Shown piece by piece: positions 53,465 to 62,345 of a DNA stretch of 64,000 nt. This DNA is from Bacillus benzoevorans (GTDB lineage: Bacteria; Bacillota; Bacilli; Bacillales; Cytobacillaceae). The position numbers were made by a program, and so were the translations under genes. The notes beneath the pieces were generated by a model. The model saw only the letters and a list, made by a program, of their open reading frames with translations. It was not told where the DNA came from and made no database searches. The number at the start of each line of letters is the position of its first letter. Position 1 is the first letter of the stretch. The stretch is taken from contig NZ_JACHGK010000001.1 in NCBI RefSeq assembly GCF_014207535.1, forward strand, positions 1-64,000. Direction: 5' to 3'.

Positions 53465-53562
53465 CACAAATCAATCAGAACGTGCATTCGACTTGCGGGG
53501 ATGGTAAAATGAAACAGATCGATACTTTTCTTTAAATAGAAAAAATGGGGTAAAGAATAAAA

Positions 53563-54780
53563 ATGAAAAAAGTTACTTTTATACATGCAGCAGATTTGCA
53601 TCTGGACAGTCCGATGACAGGACTGTCACAATTGCCGAAGAAGATATTTGAACGGATTAAAGAAAGTACATTCACGGCTTTAAGAAAGTTAACAGATGCT
53701 GCTATTGAGCACAAAGTGGACTTCGTCATTCTGGCCGGTGATTTATTTGATGAAGAGGACCGGAGTGTACGGGCGCAAACCAGGCTGCGCAAAGAAATGA
53801 TGAGATTATCTGAACATCAAATTGAAGTCTATGTGGTTTACGGCAATCACGATCATTTAAATGGGAAGTGGATCCATCTTGATTTGCCGGAGAATGTCCA
53901 TATTTTTAAGGATGAAGTAGAAATAAAGATATTTAGAAAAGAAGATACTTCAGCCCATTTATATGGCTTTAGTTATCCAGTGCGTCATGTGACAGAAAAC
54001 AGAATGGCGGAATATGTAAAACAGGAAGGGGCGGACTTTGATATCGGAATTCTGCACGGGTATGGTGGTGGAGCGGGTGAACATGCGCGTTATGCCCCTT
54101 TTCAAATCAAAGATCTCCTTGCGAAAAAATTCGATTATTGGGCGCTCGGCCATATCCATAAACGGGAACTGCTCAATGAAATGCCTTATATTGTCTATCC
54201 CGGGAATATACAAGGAAGAAATAAAAAGGAAAGTGGCAGCAAGGGCTGTTATTTAGTGACTCTCACGGCAGGGGAAACGAAGCTGGAGTTTATTGAAACC
54301 TCCGATGTATTGTGGGAAGAATGCATGATTGATTCCCGGGAGGTACACAGCTTTCAAGACCTGTATTTGCTTTGTTTACAGGAAATGGAGAAAAAACGCT
54401 CATTCACGAAAGGTGTTCTGCTTACGCTCAGATTAAGCAGTATCCGCTTGGCAGAAAAAGAGCTTGCAGCCGTCATAAATGGCGAACTGCTGCAAGCTTT
54501 GCAGGAGGAAGAAAGTGAAGAAGAAGGGTTTGTTTGGCCTGTTGCCATCGAAGTGGGACAAAGCCTCCAATGGAATCGGGAAGAACTAGAGCAAGAATCG
54601 GATTTTTATCAAGAGTTGTTTCGTACCTTCGATGCAAATAATCACGTCACGGAAAGCACCCGTATACTTTATGAGAATCCAGCAGCGCGAAGATTTTTAC
54701 CAGAGATGACAGAAGAGGAAAAACGCACACTGCAGGAGCAAGCTTTACAAACATTGATTCAATTATTGCAGCACGATTAG
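53563..54780 (+). CDS. yhaO: DNA repair exonuclease, SbcD-like metallophosphoesterase (YhaO)
   Basis: A 405-residue calcineurin-like phosphoesterase. All metal motifs are present: AADLHLDS (about 9-16), LAGDLFDEED, YGNHDHLNG (about 95-103), LHGYGG and GHIHKRE. The C-terminal part resembles SbcD/Mre11 capping domains. It lies 15 bp upstream of yhaN, an SMC-like ATPase, and the pair resembles a Mre11-Rad50/SbcCD nuclease complex. The start ATG has only a weak upstream site (GGGGTAAAG). Confidence 0.93.
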   Translation: MKKVTFIHAADLHLDSPMTGLSQLPKKIFERIKESTFTALRKLTDAAIEHKVDFVILAGDLFDEEDRSVRAQTRLRKEMMRLSEHQIEVYVVYGNHDHLNGKWIHLDLPENVHIFKDEVEIKIFRKEDTSAHLYGFSYPVRHVTENRMAEYVKQEGADFDIGILHGYGGGAGEHARYAPFQIKDLLAKKFDYWALGHIHKRELLNEMPYIVYPGNIQGRNKKESGSKGCYLVTLTAGETKLEFIETSDVLWEECMIDSREVHSFQDLYLLCLQEMEKKRSFTKGVLLTLRLSSIRLAEKELAAVINGELLQALQEEESEEEGFVWPVAIEVGQSLQWNREELEQESDFYQELFRTFDANNHVTESTRILYENPAARRFLPEMTEEEKRTLQEQALQTLIQLLQHD

Positions 54781-54795
54781 ATTGGCGGTGACACG

Positions 54796-57786
54796 GTGAA
54801 AATTATAGAAATCATTATATATGGCTATGGTAAGTTCGAAAATATTACTTTTTCTCTCTCGCACCATTCTCAAGTATTTTTTGGCGAAAATGAGGCAGGA
54901 AAGTCAACCATTATGTCTTTCATTCACAGCATATTATTTGGCTTTCCAACAAAGCAGCAGTCAGAACTTCGCTATGAACCTAAAAAAGGGGCTAAATACG
55001 GCGGAACATTAACGGTTATCTTTCCGGGGAACCGGAAGGCTGTTATTGAGCGTGTAAAGGGAAAGGCCGCAGGTGATGTTTCAGTAAGTTTAGATGACGG
55101 ACGTACAGGCAGTGAGGAGCTTTTAAAGGAGCTTTTATCATCCATTGATAAAAATACGTTTCAGGCTGTCTATTCCTTTAATTTACACGGGCTGCAAAAT
55201 GTTCATCAAATGAAAGGGGAGGAGCTTGGACGGTTTTTATTTTCGACAGGTGTCATTGGTTCAGACAAGCTGGTTAAGGCGGAAAATGACTTAAATAAAG
55301 CATTAGACATGCGCTATAAGCCAAATGGCAGAAATCCAGTGCTGAATACAAAGCTGAAGGAATTGCGCCAGGTGTGGAATGAACTGAGAAAAGCAGAAGA
55401 AAATAACGGACAGTACATGAATTTAGTCAGAAAACAGGAAGCTGTTGAGCGGCAAATGGAAGAAATGCGGGATCGTGCTGTCAGGCTGTCACGGCAATTA
55501 ACACGTTATGAGGAAATGATAAAGGCAGAACCGCTTCTGCGACAGGAAAAAATTCTTCGCGAAGAACTAGAACAGACAGGAGATATTACGTTTCCTGAAA
55601 ATGGACTTGGTCAGCTGGAACATTTACTGGAGCTAAACAGTTCATTGGAAAGAAAAATGGCCATTCTTAGGAAGCGAATGGAAAACTTAAAAGCTGAATT
55701 AAACGAAATAGAGCCTAATTTTACCTTGATTGATAAAGAGCAGGAACTTAACAGAGCATCCGAGAGTCTGAAGCTGCTTGAGCAGCGGGAGCAGGAAAAT
55801 CTGCAGCTCCAGGTCAAGCTGCAGAAAATCGAAGAGGAAATGACATTTTTACAGAGTAAACTTCATCACCATTTCAGGGAGGAGGATATTCTGAATGCAG
55901 ATACAAGTATTTTTATGCGGGAACAGGCGTCGCAATTAATGGCCAATCAAAAGCGCCTCAATGAAAAAAAACGTGAGCTTGATGAACAGTTTCAAAAAGA
56001 GAAAAGCCGATTAGAGGAACTGGAGAACAGCGCCGCAGCGCTGAAAAACGAAGTAATGCCAAAAGATGAACGTCAGAGGCTGGAAGAACAGCTGGCTGCC
56101 TCGGGAACAAAGGAAACCGTCTTAGCAAGACTTGAGGAAGTGAAAGAGAGACAATCACTACTTAGTCAATCGCTTAAACAGGCGGAAAATACGAGAAGCA
56201 GGGAAAGAAAGCAGTATTTCGTTTTTCTTATTTTGTTTGCCATTCTGATCTTGGGGGGGTGGCTGGCAGATCTGATCGTTATGCTGGCAGCAGGAGGCAT
56301 GGGATTTTTATTTGCCCTCTTTTTCCTCTGGAAAAACCAATCCCGTTCAGAGGATCACCATCTACAGGAGGAAATTCAAAAATGGCAGAGGGTGGAATCC
56401 GAGCACAGGGAAAAGCTGAACAAGCCGGATGAACAGATCGAATGGCTGCGGCAAAATCTGAAACGGGACGAAATGCTGCAGGAACGGTTATATGGACTAA
56501 TGGTCAAACTTGAGGAACAACAGCTGCAATATGATCGTGTTATTGATCAATTTGAACATTGGGAAAGCGAAATGGCAGAATTGAAAACACAGTTACTTTC
56601 GGCCGGCAGGGAGTTGAATATCCCAGAGCGGATTGCCTTGAGCTATCTATTCGATGCCTTTCAAATTGTTGATGATTTAAAACGAAATGTTCAGGAAAAG
56701 TTATATATTGTGCAGCAATTATCAGCAAATGAAAATATAATCAAGAACCTGTATGAGCCGCTGCAGCAGTTGACAGCGCAGTTTTTACCCGATGCGCATT
56801 TTTCTGTTCAGGAGGCGGTTCTATCCTTAAAGAAAAGGGTCCGCTTCGAATTGGAAAAGAGAATTAAATTTGCGGAGAAAAGGGAGCAGTTCAATCGGCT
56901 TGAAGAGGAATTCAAAGAGCTTGAAGCAGAGCGGGAACGTTTAATTCTAGAAAGGAATACCCTTTTGGTCCATGCTGCATGTGACAATGAAGAGCTATTC
57001 CGTGAGACAGCGCGCAAAGCGGCCTATCGAAAAGAATTGCTGCAGCAGCTGGAACATGTCTCACTTCAGTTAAAAATGCTTTCACTAAATGACTATGAGC
57101 ATGGAGAGCTGTTAAATGAAACTCAGCTGGAGACAGTGGTTCATGAAACGAAGGAAAAAATTGAAACAGATACTGAATTACAGAATAAGCTGCATGATGA
57201 ATTGGCGCAATTAAAATATAAAATTCAATTGCTGGAGGATGGAGGCACCTATGCTGAATTACTCCATCATTTTAAGCTGCTGCAAAGTGATTTGGCACGG
57301 GAAGCACGTGAATGGGCCGTGTTTATGACTGCTAAAGAGATGCTGTATAAAACAGTGCAAATCTTTAAAGAAGAACGGCTGCCGAAAATGCTTGGTATGG
57401 CTCAAAGATTTTTATCTTTTTTAACAGACGGGAAGTATAAACGGATTATTCCGAAGAGTGAGGGCAGCGGTTTTTTGATTGAAAACAGCAGCCAGGTTCT
57501 ATTTGAGGCAAATGAGCTCAGCCAGGCAACCACGGAACAAATCTATGTATCCATCCGTTTGGCGCTTGCTGTGACGGTGTATGAGAAATTTAAATTCCCG
57601 ATCATTATTGATGACAGTTTCGTTAATTTTGATGCCAAAAGAACGGAAAAAATGATGCAGCTGCTTAAGCAGCTGCATGGACATCAGATTTTGTTTTTTA
57701 CCTGTCACAAACATCTCTTAAAATATTTTAATCAAGAAGATATCATTGTATTGAATCCGATTCATAAGGCAGTTGCCGAAAAATAA
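54796..57786 (+). CDS. yhaN: SMC/SbcC-like AAA ATPase with internal membrane hairpin (YhaN)
   Basis: A 996-residue ATPase. The N-terminal Walker A motif is GENEAGKST (about 34-42), and the C-terminal head carries the Walker B-like region FPIIIDDSFVNFD (about 935-947). Two coiled-coil arms lie between. Unlike SbcC or Rad50, a pair of hydrophobic segments sits at about 474-515, where Rad50 has its zinc hook, so the apex is probably anchored in the membrane. GTG start after GGCGGTGA. Forms a unit with yhaO. Confidence 0.93.
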   Translation: MKIIEIIIYGYGKFENITFSLSHHSQVFFGENEAGKSTIMSFIHSILFGFPTKQQSELRYEPKKGAKYGGTLTVIFPGNRKAVIERVKGKAAGDVSVSLDDGRTGSEELLKELLSSIDKNTFQAVYSFNLHGLQNVHQMKGEELGRFLFSTGVIGSDKLVKAENDLNKALDMRYKPNGRNPVLNTKLKELRQVWNELRKAEENNGQYMNLVRKQEAVERQMEEMRDRAVRLSRQLTRYEEMIKAEPLLRQEKILREELEQTGDITFPENGLGQLEHLLELNSSLERKMAILRKRMENLKAELNEIEPNFTLIDKEQELNRASESLKLLEQREQENLQLQVKLQKIEEEMTFLQSKLHHHFREEDILNADTSIFMREQASQLMANQKRLNEKKRELDEQFQKEKSRLEELENSAAALKNEVMPKDERQRLEEQLAASGTKETVLARLEEVKERQSLLSQSLKQAENTRSRERKQYFVFLILFAILILGGWLADLIVMLAAGGMGFLFALFFLWKNQSRSEDHHLQEEIQKWQRVESEHREKLNKPDEQIEWLRQNLKRDEMLQERLYGLMVKLEEQQLQYDRVIDQFEHWESEMAELKTQLLSAGRELNIPERIALSYLFDAFQIVDDLKRNVQEKLYIVQQLSANENIIKNLYEPLQQLTAQFLPDAHFSVQEAVLSLKKRVRFELEKRIKFAEKREQFNRLEEEFKELEAERERLILERNTLLVHAACDNEELFRETARKAAYRKELLQQLEHVSLQLKMLSLNDYEHGELLNETQLETVVHETKEKIETDTELQNKLHDELAQLKYKIQLLEDGGTYAELLHHFKLLQSDLAREAREWAVFMTAKEMLYKTVQIFKEERLPKMLGMAQRFLSFLTDGKYKRIIPKSEGSGFLIENSSQVLFEANELSQATTEQIYVSIRLALAVTVYEKFKFPIIIDDSFVNFDAKRTEKMMQLLKQLHGHQILFFTCHKHLLKYFNQEDIIVLNPIHKAVAEK

Positions 57787-57792
57787 TCATGT

Positions 57793-57841
57793 AAAAAGGA
57801 GACCTTAAAGAATGTTTACCAGTCTAAGTGTCTCCTTTTTA
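57793..57841. terminator. bidirectional terminator between yhaN and yhaM
   Basis: AAAAAGGAGAC pairs with GTCTCCTTTTT around a loop, with T runs on both sides. Confidence 0.85.
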
Positions 57842-57844
57842 TCA

Positions 57845-59083
57845 TTATTTAATAGCCTCCGTATTTTCATAGCGGCTGTCCAAATAGTCTACGATGTGAA
57901 TTAAATATCCCTCAAGAGTCTGTGGTTTTGAGACGCAGGAGCCCCATTCAGGGAGTCCGTGATGGCAGAGAATGCAATGAGACATATGGTGAATATCTTC
58001 CAATGAAACAGGGATAGATTCGGATTCTATAACTTTTGTGAGCATGAGCACCCCATATGGAATATGACCAATCATCACTCCTAATTCATCCATAATAATC
58101 CCCGTTTGCTTTCGGCTTGCTAAATGAGCGGTATTTGCTGTCGGATATAGAAAGTTAAACTCTGCGAATTTTTTTCCGGCATGATCATATTCGAATATTT
58201 TTCCGATGTCATGAAAGAGGATGCTTGTCAGCAGCAAGTCATATTGTGGAACGGAATCCTTAAAGGGCATCATCCCGTAAAACATCGTATATAAATGATC
58301 AATTGTATCTTTCCAAACAAGCTGCTGTAGTTTGACCTCATCAGCATTCAACTGGGTCCAAATGTCTCGTTTATGGGCCTTTTCAACACAATTAATCAGC
58401 TTGAGTACTGCCTGATAGTGGTCTTCTTCAAATTTAACAACGTAGCGGGTAAATCTCATTAAGCCCACTGTATGCTTCAATAATCCTCCCAAATAATTAT
58501 GATGATGTCCTTTTGCGGCAGGTCTTATTGAAAATTGATCCCAAAAGCGGCGCAGTGCAGCGAAGGAAATCTCTTTAAAGGGAGATTCCAATTCCTGAAG
58601 ATAAGAAACTAATTCAACAGTCAATTCCTTCAGGTCTTGCCTTGTATAGGACAGCAGAGAAAAGGGGTTTATCTCCCCGGTGCAGGGCTGAATCCTGTTG
58701 ATGGTCAGAGATTTATGACCGCGGTAATCATCCACCTTTGCTTCAATATCGAAAACAGAGTATTCCTCCAGTAAAGAAATGGTTTTTTCAACAGAGCCTT
58801 GATTATCCCACATTTTCGTGTTAATCGTTCCGGCATTATTGGAAAATCTCATTTTTAAATATTGTTTATTTGTCTTTGTTACTTCCACACTGTATTCATT
58901 CAGCAGTAGACGTACTTTCACATTACTGCCGCCGGCCTCTTCCTGTATTTGAAATAGTTCTTCGCCATCCGGCAGCCTTGGCGGCGGAAATTCTCTAAGA
59001 ATTTTTTCTTTATCCTCAGCGGAAGCTTCGTATTGAACCGGTATAAATTGATAAAAATAGGTTTGTGTTTGTTGTTCAGACAT
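57845..59083 (-). CDS. yhaM: YhaM-like 3'-5' exoribonuclease, long variant
   Basis: A 412-residue protein with an N-terminal OB-fold (about 55-135) and a C-terminal HD domain (His204, His291-Asp292, HHG at about 374-376, Asp399). It lies in the yhaM position, opposite yhaON. B. subtilis YhaM has about 314 residues; this one is about 100 longer. The added material is an N-terminal stretch of about 45 residues and a block of about 45-60 inside the HD domain (about 222-282). Function as a 3' exonuclease is likely but unproven for this variant. Confidence 0.85.
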   Translation of the reverse strand: MSEQQTQTYFYQFIPVQYEASAEDKEKILREFPPPRLPDGEELFQIQEEAGGSNVKVRLLLNEYSVEVTKTNKQYLKMRFSNNAGTINTKMWDNQGSVEKTISLLEEYSVFDIEAKVDDYRGHKSLTINRIQPCTGEINPFSLLSYTRQDLKELTVELVSYLQELESPFKEISFAALRRFWDQFSIRPAAKGHHHNYLGGLLKHTVGLMRFTRYVVKFEEDHYQAVLKLINCVEKAHKRDIWTQLNADEVKLQQLVWKDTIDHLYTMFYGMMPFKDSVPQYDLLLTSILFHDIGKIFEYDHAGKKFAEFNFLYPTANTAHLASRKQTGIIMDELGVMIGHIPYGVLMLTKVIESESIPVSLEDIHHMSHCILCHHGLPEWGSCVSKPQTLEGYLIHIVDYLDSRYENTEAIK

Positions 59084-59290
59084 TATATCACTCCAATATG
59101 AAGTTACTTGTAATACAGTTATATACTTGACTCTACCATTTTACATCATTTTCAAGGTGCTATTACAACTGATATGTTTTTTCAAAGCTAATATTCGAAT
59201 CTAATAGTGAAAATAACATAGAAAAGATGGACATAACAAAAGGAAATGATTCATAAAATATAGGGATATTCAAAAAATGAGGTGAATAAT

Positions 59291-59473
59291 ATGGATCTGC
59301 CATTTTGGATTTATTTTGTTGTGGCTGGAATCATGACTAGTGCTTATATGGTGATTAAAACCGGAAGGGAAGATAGACGTGTCGAAGAGGAAATAATCGA
59401 ACGGGAAGGGCAAATATATATGGAGCGGTTAGAAAAGAAACGTTCTGAAAAAAAGGAAATGGAACACGGTTGA
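59291..59473 (+). CDS. yhaL: YhaL-like sporulation membrane protein
   Basis: A 60-residue protein with one N-terminal span (about 4-22) and a highly charged helical tail (EDRRVEEEIIEREGQ..EKKRSEKKEMEHG). It matches the size and place of B. subtilis YhaL, upstream of and convergent with prsA. The ATG at 59291 follows GAGGTG; a GTG at 59282 overlaps the site. Expected to be expressed in sporulation. Confidence 0.75.
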   Translation: MDLPFWIYFVVAGIMTSAYMVIKTGREDRRVEEEIIEREGQIYMERLEKKRSEKKEMEHG

Positions 59474-59481
59474 TGCTAAAT

Positions 59482-59529
59482 GAAGGGGCTGTCCCATAAA
59501 AAACATCTATGATGTGGACAACCCCTTTG
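59482..59529. terminator. bidirectional terminator between yhaL and prsA
   Basis: AAGGGG..GTCC pairs with GGAC..CCCCTT. The stem is interrupted but GC-rich and located between convergent genes. Confidence 0.65.
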
Positions 59530-59542
59530 ATAAGGATAACGA

Positions 59543-60427
59543 TTATTTCTTTTCTTCTGTTGCTTTGTCGCTAGATTTTGCATCTGTACCCTGAATGACA
59601 CCCTGCAGATCTTTGTCGTTAATTTTTACGTTAGCAGATTTCATTTCATTATCCATTGCTTTTTGGACGCTGGCTTGATCTATCTTGGACAACTTTAATT
59701 GATATTCCATCTCATCTTTAACATCAGCAAATTTTTCTTTTGGCTTTTTATCAAGTAATTGAATGATATGGTAGCCATATTGTGATTGAACAGGCTCACT
59801 AATCGCATTTTTCTCTAATGCATAAGCCGCTGCTTCAAATTCGGGAAGCATTTTACCTGGTCCAAACCAGCCAAGATCTCCGCCTTTTGCCGCTGTCCCT
59901 GTATCTGTAGAGTATTCCTTCGCTAAATCCTCAAATTTACCGCCGGCATCAAGCTTAGCTTTCACTTCTTTTGCCGTAGCTTCATCAGCAACTAAAATAT
60001 GACGTGCTTTGATTTCCGGTTTGTATTCCTTGTCGTAATATTCTTTCACATCTTTTTCTGATACTTTGACTGATTTAAGAGCGGCTTTTTCCTGAAGCAT
60101 GCTTGTTTTGACTGCCGCTTTAAACGCAGCTTCATCTTTATAACCATATTGAAGCAGGGCCATTTGGAAGCTGTCACCTAATTGCGTTTTAATTTCATTA
60201 AACTTTTTATTTAATTCTTTATCGGATACTTCGTATTTGTCTGCAAGGACTTTTTCGTACAATAGTTCTTGCAGGGTGGCTTGTCCGTATTTATCCTTCA
60301 TTGCTTCGTAAAGCTCATCTTTTGTAATTTTTCCAGCGTCCGATTCCACTACTGCTTCCGAACTGTTGCAGGCTGTTAATGCTAATACCCCAGCAGCAAG
60401 TGAAAGAGATAAGATCCATTTTTTCAC
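59543..60427 (-). CDS. prsA: foldase lipoprotein PrsA
   Basis: A 294-residue peptidyl-prolyl isomerase that helps secreted proteins fold outside the membrane. The signal peptide ends in the lipobox LTAC (Cys20), so the protein is lipid-anchored. The parvulin-type domain spans about 137-228 (KARHILV, GGDLGWFGPGKMLPEFE, QYGYHIIQL). The N- and C-terminal helical regions match B. subtilis PrsA. The start is preceded by AGGAGTG. ScoC and the yha genes flank it as in B. subtilis. Confidence 0.96.
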   Translation of the reverse strand: MKKWILSLSLAAGVLALTACNSSEAVVESDAGKITKDELYEAMKDKYGQATLQELLYEKVLADKYEVSDKELNKKFNEIKTQLGDSFQMALLQYGYKDEAAFKAAVKTSMLQEKAALKSVKVSEKDVKEYYDKEYKPEIKARHILVADEATAKEVKAKLDAGGKFEDLAKEYSTDTGTAAKGGDLGWFGPGKMLPEFEAAAYALEKNAISEPVQSQYGYHIIQLLDKKPKEKFADVKDEMEYQLKLSKIDQASVQKAMDNEMKSANVKINDKDLQGVIQGTDAKSSDKATEEKK

Positions 60428-60610
60428 GTAGAAACACTCCTAATTTAAATTGTAGTCATGCTTAATCAACAAAGAATACTATATCATAAATTCGAATTAG
60501 AACAAATATTTACCACTTTGCCTTCATGATTTTTTTGAAATCTAGGTATTTAACCTATCCCCAATTTTCCCTTACTTCATATGATAAGACAAAGAGGAAA
60601 GGGGGTTAGG

Positions 60611-60697
60611 ATGATGGGTTACGCATGCGGTGGAGGTTTCGCATTAATCGTTGTGCTGTTCATTTTATTAATTATTGTGGGGGCTTCCTTTATTTAA
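60611..60697 (+). CDS. YjcZ-family sporulation peptide 1
   Basis: A 28-codon frame with the YjcZ family core: a glycine-rich start (GYACGGGFALIVVLF) and one hydrophobic span (ILLIIVGASFI). Such tiny proteins are found in spores, and the B. subtilis spore-coat factor SscA is a relative near prsA. A second ATG at 60614 gives 27 residues; the GGGGG upstream fits either. A near copy lies 160 bp downstream. Confidence 0.8.
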   Translation: MMGYACGGGFALIVVLFILLIIVGASFI

Positions 60698-60773
60698 AGT
60701 AACAAGTTACTAATAATTCATTTCTGAATATGTTGTATGAGCTGGGAGAGGAATCCTTAAAGGAGGTGTTAAT

Positions 60774-60860
60774 ATGGGTGGAGCCGCATACGGTGGAGGA
60801 TTTGCGTTAATCGTAGTCCTATTTATTTTGTTAATTATTGTTGGAGCAGCGTGGCTGTAA
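60774..60860 (+). CDS. YjcZ-family sporulation peptide 2
   Basis: A 28-residue peptide, MGGAAYGGGFALIVVLF followed by ILLIIVGAAWL, nearly identical in its core to the copy at 60611. It has a strong AAAGGAGG site. The two probably arose by duplication. One of them may take the place of SscA. A terminator follows. Confidence 0.85.
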   Translation: MGGAAYGGGFALIVVLFILLIIVGAAWL

Positions 60861-60887
60861 GATAATAAATTATCCATTCAGCAAGAA

Positions 60888-60919
60888 AGAAAGCGGTGAG
60901 AACCCTCTCACCGCTTTTC
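60888..60919 (+). terminator. terminator after the YjcZ pair
   Basis: AAAGCGGTGAG, loop AACCCT, CTCACCGCTTT, then T's. Also at the end of the minus-strand gene at 60924. Confidence 0.9.
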
Positions 60920-60923
60920 TAAT

Positions 60924-61103
60924 TCAAGCAAATAAAATTTCTACATAAGATGAAATTAATAAAATGGTCACCAGAATGTTGATTGTGTGAAATACTTTTG
61001 GGTGGCGTTCCTCAGGGATCTCCTTTTGAAGACATAGAGTATTTGTCATTTTATTAATATAGAACAAAATAAAGCAGGCAAATAAAATAAAAATGGAGAT
61101 CAT
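60924..61103 (-). CDS. small membrane protein, 59 aa
   Basis: A 59-codon minus-strand gene with two hydrophobic segments (about 3-17 and 41-58) and a charged middle (LQKEIPEERHPKVFH). GGGAGG lies 8 bases before the ATG. Its size and location between the YjcZ peptides and the DUF3267 gene suggest a conserved small protein of the yha region (possibly YhaK-like), but I cannot confirm that. Function unknown. Confidence 0.65.
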   Translation of the reverse strand: MISIFILFACFILFYINKMTNTLCLQKEIPEERHPKVFHTINILVTILLISSYVEILFA

Positions 61104-61266
61104 TAATCGTTCCTCCCTTTGAGAGGCGTTTGTAATTGCGTGAAGCTACAAATTCACCTATAGAAAATGACTATGTGTTTACATTAGCAAATAATTGCTA
61201 AAAAAGATAGTTTTAATTTGCACCATTTAATAGACTGCCTTTTTGCGGGTGTTCTCTATAGAAAGA

Positions 61267-61821
61267 TTAAATGAATTTTTGTGTCTGTCTTAATAAAATA
61301 TCGAAGCCGTTTTCAGTCTCTTCAATATATGCCCGATTTGGTGCCGTTAAGACATTTTTAGTACAAATAAAATCTGACACACAGATGCCAATATGGTAGG
61401 CTAATAGAATAATCATATAATGTACATAATGACTAAAAAAGTAACAGGAAATCAACAGCAGCGTATTGATCATAAAAAATGGCGTAATTAATGAAAGTAG
61501 GAACATCCATTTTGGGATTGGTTCATTCACTCTGATATGAATCTGAGGGAAAATACGATACTTCATCACAAATGACTTTTTAACCTTTTTGCCTAAATGT
61601 AAAAGGGGCAATAAATGGAAAAACTTATGGATAAAGAACATAAGCCAGAGACAGGTTAAAAATAGTACGAAATGGTTATCATAAAAAGCCTTTGGTACAA
61701 AAACATATGTGGCAGGAACAAAAAGAAAAATAAACGCAAACAACATGGTTAAGGAAGACAGAAAAAATACTCTTTTTGCTCCATATTGTTTATGAATATT
61801 AATCGCCTTCCAGCAATTCAT
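61267..61821 (-). CDS. DUF3267-like membrane protein with altered zinc motif
   Basis: A 184-residue protein with about four membrane spans. It fits the DUF3267 (zincin-like membrane peptidase) family, which normally has HExxH. Here the motif reads HKFFH (His65-Lys-Phe-Phe-His69): both histidines remain but the catalytic glutamate is lysine. The protein may bind metal without acting as a peptidase. The yha neighbourhood contains a similar gene in related genomes. No clear operon partner. Confidence 0.72.
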   Translation of the reverse strand: MNCWKAINIHKQYGAKRVFFLSSLTMLFAFIFLFVPATYVFVPKAFYDNHFVLFLTCLWLMFFIHKFFHLLPLLHLGKKVKKSFVMKYRIFPQIHIRVNEPIPKWMFLLSLITPFFMINTLLLISCYFFSHYVHYMIILLAYHIGICVSDFICTKNVLTAPNRAYIEETENGFDILLRQTQKFI

Positions 61822-62011
61822 CCGATCAGCCTCCGTTAGGAGATATTAAAAAACGTTAACTTACTAGGATAATGTACGATAAGAGTTTAAAAAAATCAAT
61901 AGAAAAAAAAGCTTTTCATGATGTAATATAAAAAGGGAATCATTTGCAGGATGATTCATGCAGGTATTTAATGAATATGATATTTCAATAATAAAGCGGG
62001 GAAGAGAGTAT

Positions 62012-62341
62012 ATGGAGTCTATTTTAGCGAGAATAAAACTTCTTGAATATCATCAATCTCTATTACTTAAAATGATCTCAAAATCAACGGATCAGTTCTA
62101 TAAACTGATTATCGAAAAGGGCCTGGGGGAGGAAGAGGTTCGAAAATTCCAAAAAAAATGTGATGCATTGAGCATAAAGTTTGAAGAACAAAAAGCGGAA
62201 GGTTTTGTTTATTTTCATCCGCTTTTTAAGGAATTTTCCATGAATCTGCCTCCCAAAATACAGGCTGAAGAAGTCATTGAAGCATGTATAAGACAAGGCT
62301 TATATTTACCATTAATGTCAGAGTTTAAAAAGTATGTGTAA
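62012..62341 (+). CDS. yhaI: DUF1878 protein (YhaI)
   Basis: A 109-residue helical protein in the yhaI position, convergent with scoC. DUF1878 proteins have no known function. The ATG at 62012 after GGGGAAGAGAG is preferred; an in-frame ATG at 61958 would add 18 residues without family support. It ends 4 bp before the scoC stop on the opposite strand. Confidence 0.82.
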   Translation: MESILARIKLLEYHQSLLLKMISKSTDQFYKLIIEKGLGEEEVRKFQKKCDALSIKFEEQKAEGFVYFHPLFKEFSMNLPPKIQAEEVIEACIRQGLYLPLMSEFKKYV

Positions 62342-62345
62342 TCAG

